64,000 nucleotides of DNA from Pseudonocardia autotrophica (GTDB lineage: Bacteria > Actinomycetota > Actinomycetes > Mycobacteriales > Pseudonocardiaceae): contig NZ_AP018921.1 in NCBI RefSeq assembly GCF_003945385.1, forward strand, positions 186,001 through 250,000, read 5' to 3'. Under the pieces are notes generated by a model that saw nothing but the letters and a program-made list of their open reading frames with translations, was not told the DNA's origin and did no database searches. Every line of letters begins with the position of its first letter. Within the stretch, counting starts at the first letter, position 1. Position numbers and translations under genes: made by a program. Below, in pieces: positions 29,042 through 36,698 of this stretch.

Positions 29042-29685
29042 CCCGAACAGACGGTCAAACGGCCGGTCACACGTAGGCAACATGGCGCGTGTCACCGGGA
29101 CACGGGGGAACTCCGGCGGAGCGCTCCGTGGCCTGTGTGCTCAGGCAGGTCGAGGCCGGTGACGTCCCGGCGCTGCTGGCCACCGCGGCCCGGCTGCTGG
29201 AGGCAGGCGAAGGCGAGGCCGTATGCGGTGACGCGCGCCGAGAGAGCCGGGACAGGTGCCGCGAGTAGACCGCAGTGAAGATCAACCCGTGGGTGACGCG
29301 CCGGTTCCCCCGGAGTGGTCCCATGATCGTGGGCACCGCTGGCACCGGCTTGAACGAACGGGAACGCCGTCCACCCCGGCGGCGCACCCGCGCCGCGGGA
29401 GGAACCGCCGGGAACCACACCTGGCACCTGCCGCCGGAGCCGGGAGCGGCCACCACGGCCGGCCCAGATCCAGCGTCGTGACGAACGACCGCCTGCGACC
29501 CCCGGGCGGGTGGCGCACGCCACGGTCGCCGTAACCGCAGCTCACCGTGCGTCGTTACCCCCCTGAAGGTGTGACCCGATCGAGGGTGGCGGTGGCGTGG
29601 CTCGCTGCTGGTGGCTCGACCCGCCATCCCGGTCCGAACCCGTCGTTGCCGACCGGACACCCGCGCGTGGCCACCGCCCGCGCCG
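29042..29685. other. Region without a clear gene; possible IS21 istA relic
   Basis: On the minus strand near 29240-29320 a frame reads RRVTHGLIFTAVYSRHL, which resembles the RNase-H fold start of IS21-type IstA transposases; nothing around it continues that family. On the plus strand a short coding-like frame (29128-29268) reads LRQVEAGDVPALLATAARL. Both are fragments at best. Confidence 0.3.
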
Positions 29686-30030
29686 TCAGAACGGTCCGCC
29701 GGCCGGGGCCGGCGTGGGCACCGGCAGCGCGGGACGAGGGTGTCGTAGCCGGCCCAGCGCAGGGCGTGCGTGCTCACCCCCGACGGCGTAGTGCCGGCGC
29801 CGCGGCCGGGCGGCGCGGGTGAGGCCGTCGGCGTGAGCCAGTTCGGTGATCACGGCCAGGACAGTGACCGGGCGGGCACAGCCGTGCCCGGTCAGCGGGC
29901 CCGAGCCCCCGGCGATCAGCCAGTCCAGGGCCGCGGTCCCGCCCGAGCAGCCGGCGACGGGCACCCCGCCGATCGCCCACCGCGCCCCGCCGCACCGGAC
30001 CGAGCCGTGACCCGGGTCGCCCAGGCCCAT
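29686..30030 (-). CDS. Doubtful hypothetical protein, 114 aa
   Basis: The frame from ATG 30030 reads MGLGDPGHGSVRCGG and then PVTVLAVITELAHADGLTRAA, which is coding-like, but the C-terminal third is Arg/Pro-rich and may be noise. No family is recognised and the ribosome-binding site is weak. It precedes the plasmid genes at 30137-31880 on the same strand. Confidence 0.3.
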   Translation of the reverse strand: MGLGDPGHGSVRCGGARWAIGGVPVAGCSGGTAALDWLIAGGSGPLTGHGCARPVTVLAVITELAHADGLTRAARPRRRHYAVGGEHARPALGRLRHPRPALPVPTPAPAGGPF

Positions 30031-30136
30031 GCAGACTTCACCGCGCTCCAGGCGAACACCTGACACGGTTGGAGCTGCCCCGAGTTACCGCTGGTCAGCC
30101 ATATCCGCCCGATCTTCGGCGAGTCCGCGACCCCGT

Positions 30137-30541
30137 TCAGGCCTGAGTCGCCGGGGGAGTGGAGGGTAGGAGGGCGTCGACGGCGGCGCGGCGGTGTTGG
30201 TAGTCGGCCAGGGCGTCGGTGAGCTCGGCGGCGGAGGTGTCGTCGTCGGCGGTGAGCACGCATTGCAGGACGGCGCCGGTGGTGGCTTCGGCGTCCAGGG
30301 CGGCGGCGAGCGCGGGGTGGGCGGCCTGGCGGAGTGCGGTGGTGATGGCCTGGAGCCGGGCCTGGGCGGTGGCCAGTGGTCCGGGGTGTTCGGCGGCGAG
30401 CGCGGCCCGGTGGGTGGCCTGGGTGGCGCGGTGGGCGTGGGCGAGTTGGAGCGCTCGGGCCTGCTGCTGCGCGGTCGGCCGGTGCTCGCCGCCAGGCGTC
30501 CGGGCCGGTGGGATGGTGGTGGTCGGGGTGGTGGTGACCAT
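30137..30541 (-). CDS. Hypothetical helical plasmid protein, 134 aa
   Basis: AGGAG lies eight bases before ATG 30541. After a Thr/Pro-rich tail the protein is almost entirely alpha-helical and Ala/Gln-rich (QQQARALQLAHAHRATQATHRAAL, ending ALADYQHRRAAVDALL). It follows the coiled-coil gene at 30546-31880 by four bases and is probably co-transcribed with it. The family is not recognised. Confidence 0.6.
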   Translation of the reverse strand: MVTTTPTTTIPPARTPGGEHRPTAQQQARALQLAHAHRATQATHRAALAAEHPGPLATAQARLQAITTALRQAAHPALAAALDAEATTGAVLQCVLTADDDTSAAELTDALADYQHRRAAVDALLPSTPPATQA

Positions 30542-30545
30542 GGCG

Positions 30546-31880
30546 CTACTCCTGCGGCTGCTCGGGTGCGTCGGTGCCCGCCGGTGACCGGCTGGTACGG
30601 CCGGGCCGGCGCCGGGGTCCGGGCGGGGAGGCCTCGCCTCGCGCTGCCGCATCGGGCGCGGTGGCGCGTGGGGTGCGGAGTTCGGCCAGTTGCTGGTCGT
30701 GGCGGGCGGCCTGGTCGTTGAGGCGCTGCTGGGCGTGGGCGCGTTCGGTGGCGATGTCGTGCTCGAGCTGGCGGGTTAGAGCTTCGTGTTGGGCCTCGGC
30801 GACGGCCTGGGCGGTGCGGGCCTCGCCGGCGTCCCGGGCGGCCTGGTCGGCGCGGTCGCGGGCCTGGTCGCGTTCGGCGCGCAGGTCCTGGGCCGCCGCG
30901 GTGGCGGTGTCGCGGTCGTGTGCGGCGGTCTCGGCTCGGCGCTGCTGCTGGTCGGCCTCCTCCCGGGCGGCGGCGAGGTCGGTGCGGGTCTGGTCGCGCT
31001 CGGCGGTGACCTGCTCGTGCGCGGCGCGCAGCCGCTCCAACTCGGCGCGGGCCTGCTCGAGGTGCTCGGCCAGCCGGGCCCGGGCGGTCTCGGTGTCGTC
31101 GCGGGTGTGCTCGGCCTCGGCCAGCCGGGTGCGGGCCGCCTCGAGCTGCTGCTGGAGCTGGTCGCGGTCGGCGTGGGCCTGGTCGCGCTGCCGGCGGGCC
31201 TCGTCACGCTCGGCCTGGGCCTGGTCGCGCTCGGCGCCGGCGTCGTCGGCCTCGGCCAGTGCGGTCTCGGCGGCGGCTTCGGCGTCGGCTTGAGCCCTAG
31301 CGGCGGTGGTGGCCGCGGTCTCGGCGGCTCGGGCGCGGGTGGCGGCGTCGTCGCGGGCGGCCTCGGCGGCGTCGATGCGGGTGCGGGCGTCGCGGTGCGC
31401 GGCACTGATTTCGGCGGCGGCGGCGTCGGGGTCGGCGGCGGTGGCCAGCTGCCGCTCGAGGCGGGCGGCGAAGTCGGCGGCCCAGGCCTGGTGGGCGGCG
31501 AGCTGGTCGCGCAGCTCGCCGCCGAGGGCCTCGATCGAGGCGCGGGCGTAGGACACCGGCCGCACCGGGGCCGGCTCGGAGTCGGGGCGCGAGCCGGGAG
31601 CGGGCAGGGTCAACTTGCCCTCCCGGACGCGCAGCGCGGTGTAGCGGGTGTGCGGGACCCCGTCCACGGTCAGCCCGCAGTACTTGGGCTTGCGCCCGCC
31701 GGTGCCGGCGTACTGCTCGATCACGTTCGGGCAGCCGCCCGGGATCCCGGGCATCAGGCAGGCGATCCGCTCCAGCCCGGCCCCATTGACAGCAGCCCCA
31801 CCGACCGCAGCAGGCCCGCCGCCGATGTCGCCGTTTCCGGCATCGTCGCGGTGGTCGCGGAGCTGGTCGCTGTCGGGCAC
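30546..31880 (-). CDS. Long coiled-coil plasmid protein with N-terminal Cys motif, 444 aa
   Basis: Residues 1-120 carry a possible metal site (IACLMPGIPGGCPN, then KPKYCGLTVDGVPHTRYTALR), which may form a small DNA-binding module. Residues 150-410 are one long Ala/Glu/Arg/Gln-rich coiled coil, as in KfrA-type plasmid proteins that bind their own promoter. I chose GTG 31880 because a TTGACG-17-TAGCGT promoter ends just before it, implying leaderless translation; the open frame itself reaches 31916 with a TTG. KfrA similarity is by architecture only. Confidence 0.65.
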   Translation of the reverse strand: MPDSDQLRDHRDDAGNGDIGGGPAAVGGAAVNGAGLERIACLMPGIPGGCPNVIEQYAGTGGRKPKYCGLTVDGVPHTRYTALRVREGKLTLPAPGSRPDSEPAPVRPVSYARASIEALGGELRDQLAAHQAWAADFAARLERQLATAADPDAAAAEISAAHRDARTRIDAAEAARDDAATRARAAETAATTAARAQADAEAAAETALAEADDAGAERDQAQAERDEARRQRDQAHADRDQLQQQLEAARTRLAEAEHTRDDTETARARLAEHLEQARAELERLRAAHEQVTAERDQTRTDLAAAREEADQQQRRAETAAHDRDTATAAAQDLRAERDQARDRADQAARDAGEARTAQAVAEAQHEALTRQLEHDIATERAHAQQRLNDQAARHDQQLAELRTPRATAPDAAARGEASPPGPRRRPGRTSRSPAGTDAPEQPQE

Positions 31881-31887
31881 GCCGCGC

Positions 31888-31916
31888 ACGCTAGCGCCTA
31901 CGTTGCGTTCCGTCAA
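31888..31916 (-). promoter_or_regulatory. Promoter of the coiled-coil gene
   Basis: On the minus strand TTGACG (31916-31911) and TAGCGT (31893-31888) are separated by 17 bases. Transcription would start about at 31881, one base from GTG 31880, so the mRNA is probably leaderless. Confidence 0.55.
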
Positions 31917-31931
31917 TAGTAACGTTTGATT

Positions 31932-31948
31932 GCGTTATTGCATAACGC
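31932..31948. promoter_or_regulatory. Perfect palindrome in an AT-rich intergenic island
   Basis: GCGTTAT-TGC-ATAACGC lies in a stretch (31915-31980) that is far more AT-rich than anything around it. An outer pair TTGCG/CGCAA extends the symmetry. It sits upstream of the promoter of the coiled-coil gene and beside the 20-bp repeats, so it could be an autoregulatory operator or part of an origin. Confidence 0.5.
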
Positions 31949-31994
31949 TACGCAATAAGTACAGGATAATGCCCCTTATCCCGTCATCGTGACC

Positions 31995-32074
31995 GATGAC
32001 GGATCGCACGTACTGGTGAGGGGTCGCACGTACCGATGAGGGGTCGCCTGTACTAATGAGGGCTCATCAGCTAC
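31995..32074. repeat. Four tandem 20-bp repeats (iteron-like)
   Basis: Units start at 31995, 32015, 32035 and 32055 with a strict 20-bp period. The consensus is GATGAGGGGTCGCACGTACC; the fourth is the most diverged. They lie immediately upstream of the small gene at 32084 and next to the AT-rich palindrome. Repeats of this type serve as Rep-binding iterons, partition sites or operators in plasmids. Confidence 0.7.
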
Positions 32075-32083
32075 GATGGAGCC

Positions 32084-32305
32084 ATGAGCATTACGCGCCC
32101 AGCTCCGCTCTCGCCCGGTGCCACCGTGACCGTCCGGTGGGCAGCCGCGGACCGCGACGGGGTGCGCGGCGAACTGCTCGGGTTCGGCGAGGCACCGTCC
32201 CCGCACGTGCTGATTCTGCTTGACGGGGGTGAGGAGGTGGCCGTGTTCACCGGACCCGGCGTCGAGCTCTACGCATCCGCCCTGACGTCGGGAGGCCCGC
32301 GGTGA
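32084..32305 (+). CDS. Small hypothetical plasmid protein, 73 aa
   Basis: From ATG 32084 it reads LSPGATVTVRWAAADRDGVRG and LILLDGGEEVAVFTG, a beta-rich sequence suggesting an SH3-like barrel. There is no recognised family. It is the first of four genes (32084-34339) that overlap or nearly touch and end with a recombinase. Confidence 0.55.
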   Translation: MSITRPAPLSPGATVTVRWAAADRDGVRGELLGFGEAPSPHVLILLDGGEEVAVFTGPGVELYASALTSGGPR

Positions 32306-32589
32306 CCGGTGAGCGCGCCCGACCCCCGGCTGCGCATCTGCGCCTGGTCGGCGCGACGGAGGACCGAGCAGACGCCACCGGCCGGCCGCGCCCGTCGACT
32401 GAACCCCACCGCCCGAGCACCCCGGGGACCTCGGCCGCGGTGACGCTGAGCGCGGCCGAAGCGGCCATCGGCCTCGGTATCACCGAGGACCAGGTGCTGA
32501 GCCGCCAACGCCGCGGCGCGCTCCCCGACCCGATCACGGCGGCCGATCTGGCCGAGCACGGCGGCTCGGACCTCGGGGGCCGGACATGA
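32302..32589 (+). CDS. Small hypothetical protein with helical C-terminus, 95 aa
   Basis: GTG 32302 overlaps the preceding stop (GTGA). The N-terminal half is Arg/Pro-rich and probably disordered. The C-terminal half (VTLSAAEAAIGLGITEDQVLSRQRRGALPDP) looks like a MerR/excisionase-type helix-turn-helix, so a DNA-binding role is possible. Confidence 0.5.
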   Translation: MTGERARPPAAHLRLVGATEDRADATGRPRPSTEPHRPSTPGTSAAVTLSAAEAAIGLGITEDQVLSRQRRGALPDPITAADLAEHGGSDLGGRT

Positions 32590-32645
32590 CCATCTGACCT
32601 GTCCTTGTTCTTCACCTCGAACCGCTGCCCGACGACAGGACCGTG

Positions 32646-33329
32646 ATGCACCCCGAATCCGCGGCCCCCGCCCCGGGCCCCTCGTCGAGCCCGGTGACCA
32701 CGACGACGGCGATGACCCGGCTGGGCTGCAACCGCGATCAGGTGGTGCGCCTGGTCGCGACCGGGCTACTGCCCGAGCTCGGCCGCCGCGGCCGTACCCG
32801 GCTGCTCGACCCCACCGCGCTCGCCGCGCTCGCCCACCGCCCCGTACTCCCCGACGCCGGCGCCGACCAGCCCGCGGCAGCGACCTACGCCCTGGCCCTG
32901 CACCTGGGCCCGCGCACGGCCGAGGAGCGCCCGGACCTCTACTACCGCGACACCCACGGCTACTACGCCGACCAGAACACCCCGGACAACGCCTGGACCG
33001 GGTGGTGGAACACCGGCGAGCAGATCGCCCGCGACGCCGTCGCGCACACCCTGCCGGTGCTGCCGGCGGTCAGCGGGTTCGTCGTCGACGTCCGCGTGAT
33101 CACCAGGTTCGACGTGCACCCGCTCTATCCCGGCCTGATCCGCTTCGACCTCGCCGCAGCCTCGGAACCAGTCCGGGCGCGCTTGACCGGCACCCGATTC
33201 CGCCCGGGCGCCGGAACACCCTGGCAGCGGCTCCGCCAACCCCAGGCCCGCCGCGAACTCGCGGCCAGCGACACCCCGACCGGCGCCACCGCACCCGCGC
33301 CGGCGACCGAGGACCGGGGACCGTGGTGA
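32646..33329 (+). CDS. Hypothetical plasmid protein with excisionase-like HTH, 227 aa
   Basis: The N-terminal part reads AMTRLGCNRDQVVRLVATGLLPELGRRGRTRLLD, an excisionase/MerR-like winged HTH. The remaining part (YYRDTHGYYADQNTPDNAWTGWWNTG) is not recognised. ATG 32646 has AGGA upstream; GTG 32643 is an alternative. It overlaps the tyrosine recombinase gene by GTGA, so it may act with it, as excisionases do. Confidence 0.6.
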   Translation: MHPESAAPAPGPSSSPVTTTTAMTRLGCNRDQVVRLVATGLLPELGRRGRTRLLDPTALAALAHRPVLPDAGADQPAAATYALALHLGPRTAEERPDLYYRDTHGYYADQNTPDNAWTGWWNTGEQIARDAVAHTLPVLPAVSGFVVDVRVITRFDVHPLYPGLIRFDLAAASEPVRARLTGTRFRPGAGTPWQRLRQPQARRELAASDTPTGATAPAPATEDRGPW

Positions 33330-34339
33330 CAGACCAACCGGCAGACCGGCCGGCGCACCTGCCCCACCCGGCGGGGCCGCCGGAGGCCCTCCCGGCCGTT
33401 CCGGCCGGGGACCCGCGGGAGGATCCGGCCTGGCGGCTGGCCACGGCGTTCGTGCTCTCGCGGCGCTCGGCCCACACCCGGCGCGCCTACGCCCGCGACA
33501 TCCGCGACTTCTACACCTGGTGCGCCCAGGCCGGGCTGGATCCGCTACGGCTGCGGCGGGTACACATCGACGCCTACGCCCACGAGCTCGCCCAGCCGGG
33601 GCCCCGCACCGGCCGCCCGGCCGCCGAGTCGACGATCGCGCGCAAGCTCTCCACGCTGGCCGGGTTGTATGCCTACGCCGTCGGCGAGGACGTCCTGGAC
33701 CGGTCCCCGATGACCGGGGTGATCCGCCCCCGGACCACGCAGGACTCGGTGTCCACCGGGCTCGACCGCGACGAGGTCGCGGCGCTGCTGTCCGCCGCGG
33801 CCGCCGACGGGACCCGAGCCCACGCCCTGATCAGCCTGCTGGTCCACAACGGGCTGCGCATCGACGAGGCACTGTCCCGCGACGTCGAACACCTGCAGAC
33901 CGAACGCGGCCACCAGGTCCTGCGGCTGCGCCGCAAGGGCGGCCACACCGCGACCGCGCCGCTGGCCCCACCCGTGGTCCACGCCCTAACCGTCTACCTG
34001 GCCGGGCGCACCAGCGGCCCGCTGTTCAGCACCCGCACCGGGCGCAGGGTCGACGAACCCGCCGCCTGGCGGCTCATCCGGCGCCTGGCCCGCCGCGCCG
34101 GGCTGCCGCAGGCCGACCGGATCAACCCACACAGCCTGCGCCACACCTTCGTCACCGCCGCCCTCGACGCCGGAGTGTCCCTGCGCGATGTCCAAGATGG
34201 AGCCGGTCACCGCGATCCGAGAACGACACGCCGGTACGACTCCTCGCGGCACAACCTGGACCGGCACCCCAGCTACGCCGTATCCACCTTCTACGCCGCC
34301 GGCCGGTCCACCGAGACGACCGGGCGCCGGGACAGCTGA
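33326..34339 (+). CDS. Tyrosine recombinase/integrase (XerC/D-like), 337 aa
   Basis: The N-terminal SAM-like core-binding domain (SAHTRRAYARDIRDFYTWC) is followed by a catalytic domain with Arg in NGLRIDEAL, a Lys-containing beta turn LRLRRKGGHT, HSLRHTF, GAGHRDPRTTRRY with the nucleophilic Tyr. All catalytic residues are present. It may resolve plasmid multimers or act as the element's integrase. No att site was identified in its surroundings. Confidence 0.85.
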   Translation: MTDQPADRPAHLPHPAGPPEALPAVPAGDPREDPAWRLATAFVLSRRSAHTRRAYARDIRDFYTWCAQAGLDPLRLRRVHIDAYAHELAQPGPRTGRPAAESTIARKLSTLAGLYAYAVGEDVLDRSPMTGVIRPRTTQDSVSTGLDRDEVAALLSAAAADGTRAHALISLLVHNGLRIDEALSRDVEHLQTERGHQVLRLRRKGGHTATAPLAPPVVHALTVYLAGRTSGPLFSTRTGRRVDEPAAWRLIRRLARRAGLPQADRINPHSLRHTFVTAALDAGVSLRDVQDGAGHRDPRTTRRYDSSRHNLDRHPSYAVSTFYAAGRSTETTGRRDS

Positions 34340-34385
34340 CCGCCGGCTGCGAACCTGCCGGGGGCGGCTGCCTCGCCCCCTATGG

Positions 34386-34586
34386 TCAGCCGTCTTCGTG
34401 CTCGTCTGGCTCGAGCGTGATCCCGGCCTGATCGAGCAGCGCCTGTACCGCGCGTTTAAGCCACCGCACGTCCTCGCGGGTCTCGATCACCGTGGTCACG
34501 ATCGCGGTGACATCCTCCTCGGTCCGCTGCGCGCGGGACTCAAGTCCGCGCACTCTGGCTTCGAGGTCGGCGAAGGTGGTGGCCAC
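34386..34586 (-). CDS. Small coiled-coil protein, 66 aa
   Basis: The sequence ATTFADLEARVRGLESRAQR and ETREDVRWLKRAVQALLDQ is one continuous heptad helix with an acidic tail. No family is recognised. It is converging on the recombinase gene. The region 34587-35067 after it has no convincing gene but contains the palindrome at 34904. Confidence 0.5.
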   Translation of the reverse strand: MATTFADLEARVRGLESRAQRTEEDVTAIVTTVIETREDVRWLKRAVQALLDQAGITLEPDEHEDG

Positions 34587-34903
34587 GACGGCGATCCTCT
34601 CACCCCGGTCCCGGCGGTGGCGACGGCGGTGCGGCCAGATCGAGGTAGTCGGGTTCGGGCGGGGCTAGCCGCGGTGCGAGGCGGACCCCCTCGCCCCCGA
34701 CCGCTACCTGCTGCGGCACTGCACCGCGCTCGCAACCTGCTCCATCGGCGCCGCGAGGGTGGTGGTAGATGGTGGGGCCGGGTGACGCTCGATCCGCATG
34801 CCCCGAGCCGTATCGCGAACCCCGAGGACGTGACGTAGCCGCGGCCACGGGTTCCGTTACACCTGCCGACCAGGGGAGAACGGAGGCAGTCCGCGAGGTG
34901 TCT

Positions 34904-34921
34904 CGCGAACGATCGTTCGCG
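34904..34921. promoter_or_regulatory. 18-bp perfect palindrome
   Basis: CGCGAACGATCGTTCGCG is fully symmetric, and the outer bases GTC/GAC extend it to 26 bases with one mismatch. It lies about 150 bases beyond the 3' end of the MFS gene, in DNA without a gene. It could be a regulator site of a lost gene or a partition site. Confidence 0.4.
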
Positions 34922-35067
34922 GACGATGTGATCCCGTGGTGGCTGCCAGACAGCCCCTCCCGACCGCAGGCCGGAACCGCGTAGCGGGTACCTCGGATGG
35001 TCCGGCAGGGAGGACCTGTGCCGTGAGGAGATCACCGCCTGGACCGCACACGAGGGATGGCCACGGC

Positions 35068-36291
35068 CTATGTGCCGCTGGTCGAGTTGGCTCCAGTGCG
35101 CATCGCCGTCCAGCCGATGACGGCCGCGAGCAAGAGCAGCGCGCCGCCGAGGTAGTAGACGGCCTGGATGCCGATCGCGACGGCGAGCAGGCCGCCGACC
35201 AGCAGCGATACCAGACGGCCGAGCTGCCAGAACACGTCAAAGCTGGCGAAAATGCGCCCGCGCAGGTGCTCGGGGGTGTGCGCCTGGAGCAGCGAGTTGA
35301 AGGTGACCGCACCGCTGGAGGTGCCCAGGCCGTAGACCGCGAGGGCAACCAGGGCCACCGGCAGCGTGGCGAAGGTGGCGAGCACGACGTCGACCACGCC
35401 ACGGACGACGTACGGGCCGAACACGAACGCGGGCCGCCGAGGATTGCTCACCAGTCGGGTCAGCACCAGCGGACCGAGCTCGGCGCCGACGCCGATCGCG
35501 CCGAGCAGGAACCCGTAGCCGGAGGGCGGTAGCTCGAAGTGCTCGCGGGCCAGTACGACCAGCAGCGCGGACGTCGCGCCGGCCGACAACGCGGCGAGGA
35601 GCTGCCCGGCCCCGAGCGCGCGCAGCAAGCGATCCGTTCCCAGGACTCGCAGCCCGGCGATGGCGTCGGCGAAGAAGCCGCGGCGTTCCGTCGAGCGCAC
35701 GGCGGCCGGCACCCGCAGGCCGGCCAGCAGGACCGCGCTGAGCACGAAGCTCGCCGCGTTGATGCCGAACGCAGCGCCGGCGCCCAGGGCGGCGTACAGC
35801 ACGCCAGCGAGCGGGGCGAGCGCGATCTGACTGAGCACCGCGGCCGTCCACACGCCGCTGTTCGCCGCGACGAGCTCGTCGTCGCGGACCAGGGCCGGCA
35901 GTACGCTGTTCGCCGCCGGGTTGAAGAACACTGCGCCGAGCGACAGCCCGAACGCGATCACATAGACCGCCGCCACATTGTCGCCGAGCACGATCAGCGC
36001 GACGGCGAGCACAGCCCGCCACAGGTCCGCAGCAACCATCACCGCCACCCGCGGCAGCCGGTCGACGATCGTCCCGGCGAGTGGGGCGAGCAGCAGTACC
36101 GGCAGGATCTCGGCGAACACCACCGCGCTGACACCCAGGGCCGAGCCGGTCAGGTCGAACACCAGTAGCGCGAGCGCAACCGTCGCGAACACGTCGCCGC
36201 ACTGCGACACCGTCCGGGCCGACCACAGGCGCCGGTATCGACGCTGCGCGAAGACCGTGCGCAGACCGATCCGGGGTGCAGGATCGCTCAT
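35068..36291 (-). CDS. MFS exporter (EntS/MFS_3-like), 407 aa
   Basis: About twelve membrane helices are visible. Loop 2-3 reads GTIVDRLPRVAVMVAADLWRA and the late loop HTPEHLRGRIFASFDVFWQLGR, both typical of the MFS_3 exporters such as EntS. ATG 36291 has GAGG upstream. It follows the mercury-type operon by about 80 bases on the same strand and could be transcribed with it. The substrate is unknown. Confidence 0.75.
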   Translation of the reverse strand: MSDPAPRIGLRTVFAQRRYRRLWSARTVSQCGDVFATVALALLVFDLTGSALGVSAVVFAEILPVLLLAPLAGTIVDRLPRVAVMVAADLWRAVLAVALIVLGDNVAAVYVIAFGLSLGAVFFNPAANSVLPALVRDDELVAANSGVWTAAVLSQIALAPLAGVLYAALGAGAAFGINAASFVLSAVLLAGLRVPAAVRSTERRGFFADAIAGLRVLGTDRLLRALGAGQLLAALSAGATSALLVVLAREHFELPPSGYGFLLGAIGVGAELGPLVLTRLVSNPRRPAFVFGPYVVRGVVDVVLATFATLPVALVALAVYGLGTSSGAVTFNSLLQAHTPEHLRGRIFASFDVFWQLGRLVSLLVGGLLAVAIGIQAVYYLGGALLLLAAVIGWTAMRTGANSTSGT

Positions 36292-36372
36292 CGAAACCTC
36301 AACGAATCCTCGTCACCGCGCTTGTGGTGCGCGGACGGCAGGGTGCGAGTCAGGGCCGTGTAGGCAAAGGCA

Positions 36373-36672
36373 CTACGGCAGCCAGCGATCGACTCGGCGC
36401 AGGAACATGCCGAGCGCACCGCGCTCGTGCCAGCCGCGAGCGATCACTGCGCTGCGGATGGTGTCGAGGCCGCTGCGCAAGTGGCCAGGGAGCGAGGGGT
36501 GCTGCTCGTGGCGGCGGACCGCGGCTCGCCGCTTGGCCCACACCGCGCAGTCCCGGCAGATCCCGACCTCGGGATGCGCGCCGAGACGGACCAGCTCTGC
36601 CTCCTCGAACTCGCCGCCGCAGCACCAGCACGCCGGCGAGGATGCGCGCTCTGGTCCCGCTCCTGCGGTCAT
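36373..36672 (-). CDS. Small zinc-binding protein (treble-clef-like), 99 aa
   Basis: The N-terminus has CWCCGGEFEEAELVRLGAHP followed by GICRDCAVWAKRR, a CxxC...CxxC zinc knuckle. The rest is basic and helical (AVRRHEQHPSLPGHLRSGL). It lies 26 bases after the rhodanese-CBS gene and 81 bases before the MFS gene, all on the minus strand. A role in mercury or thiol stress is inferred from position only. Confidence 0.6.
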   Translation of the reverse strand: MTAGAGPERASSPACWCCGGEFEEAELVRLGAHPEVGICRDCAVWAKRRAAVRRHEQHPSLPGHLRSGLDTIRSAVIARGWHERGALGMFLRRVDRWLP

Positions 36673-36698
36673 CGGTACTCCCCAAGATCGGCCGTGGT

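Noticed and set aside
29275..29481. 68-aa plus-strand frame
   Set aside because: Arg/Pro-rich without hydrophobic pattern; no ribosome-binding site.
30786..31919. Gly/Val-rich plus-strand frame opposite the coiled-coil gene
   Set aside because: Low-complexity antisense of a heptad-repeat coding sequence; no start signal.
31995..32074. CRISPR array
   Set aside because: The 20-bp units are contiguous with no unique spacers, so this is an iteron-type repeat. No cas genes are in the window.
34769..34984. 71-aa plus-strand frame containing the 18-bp palindrome
   Set aside because: No ribosome-binding site and no coding character; the region is better read as non-coding with a regulatory palindrome.
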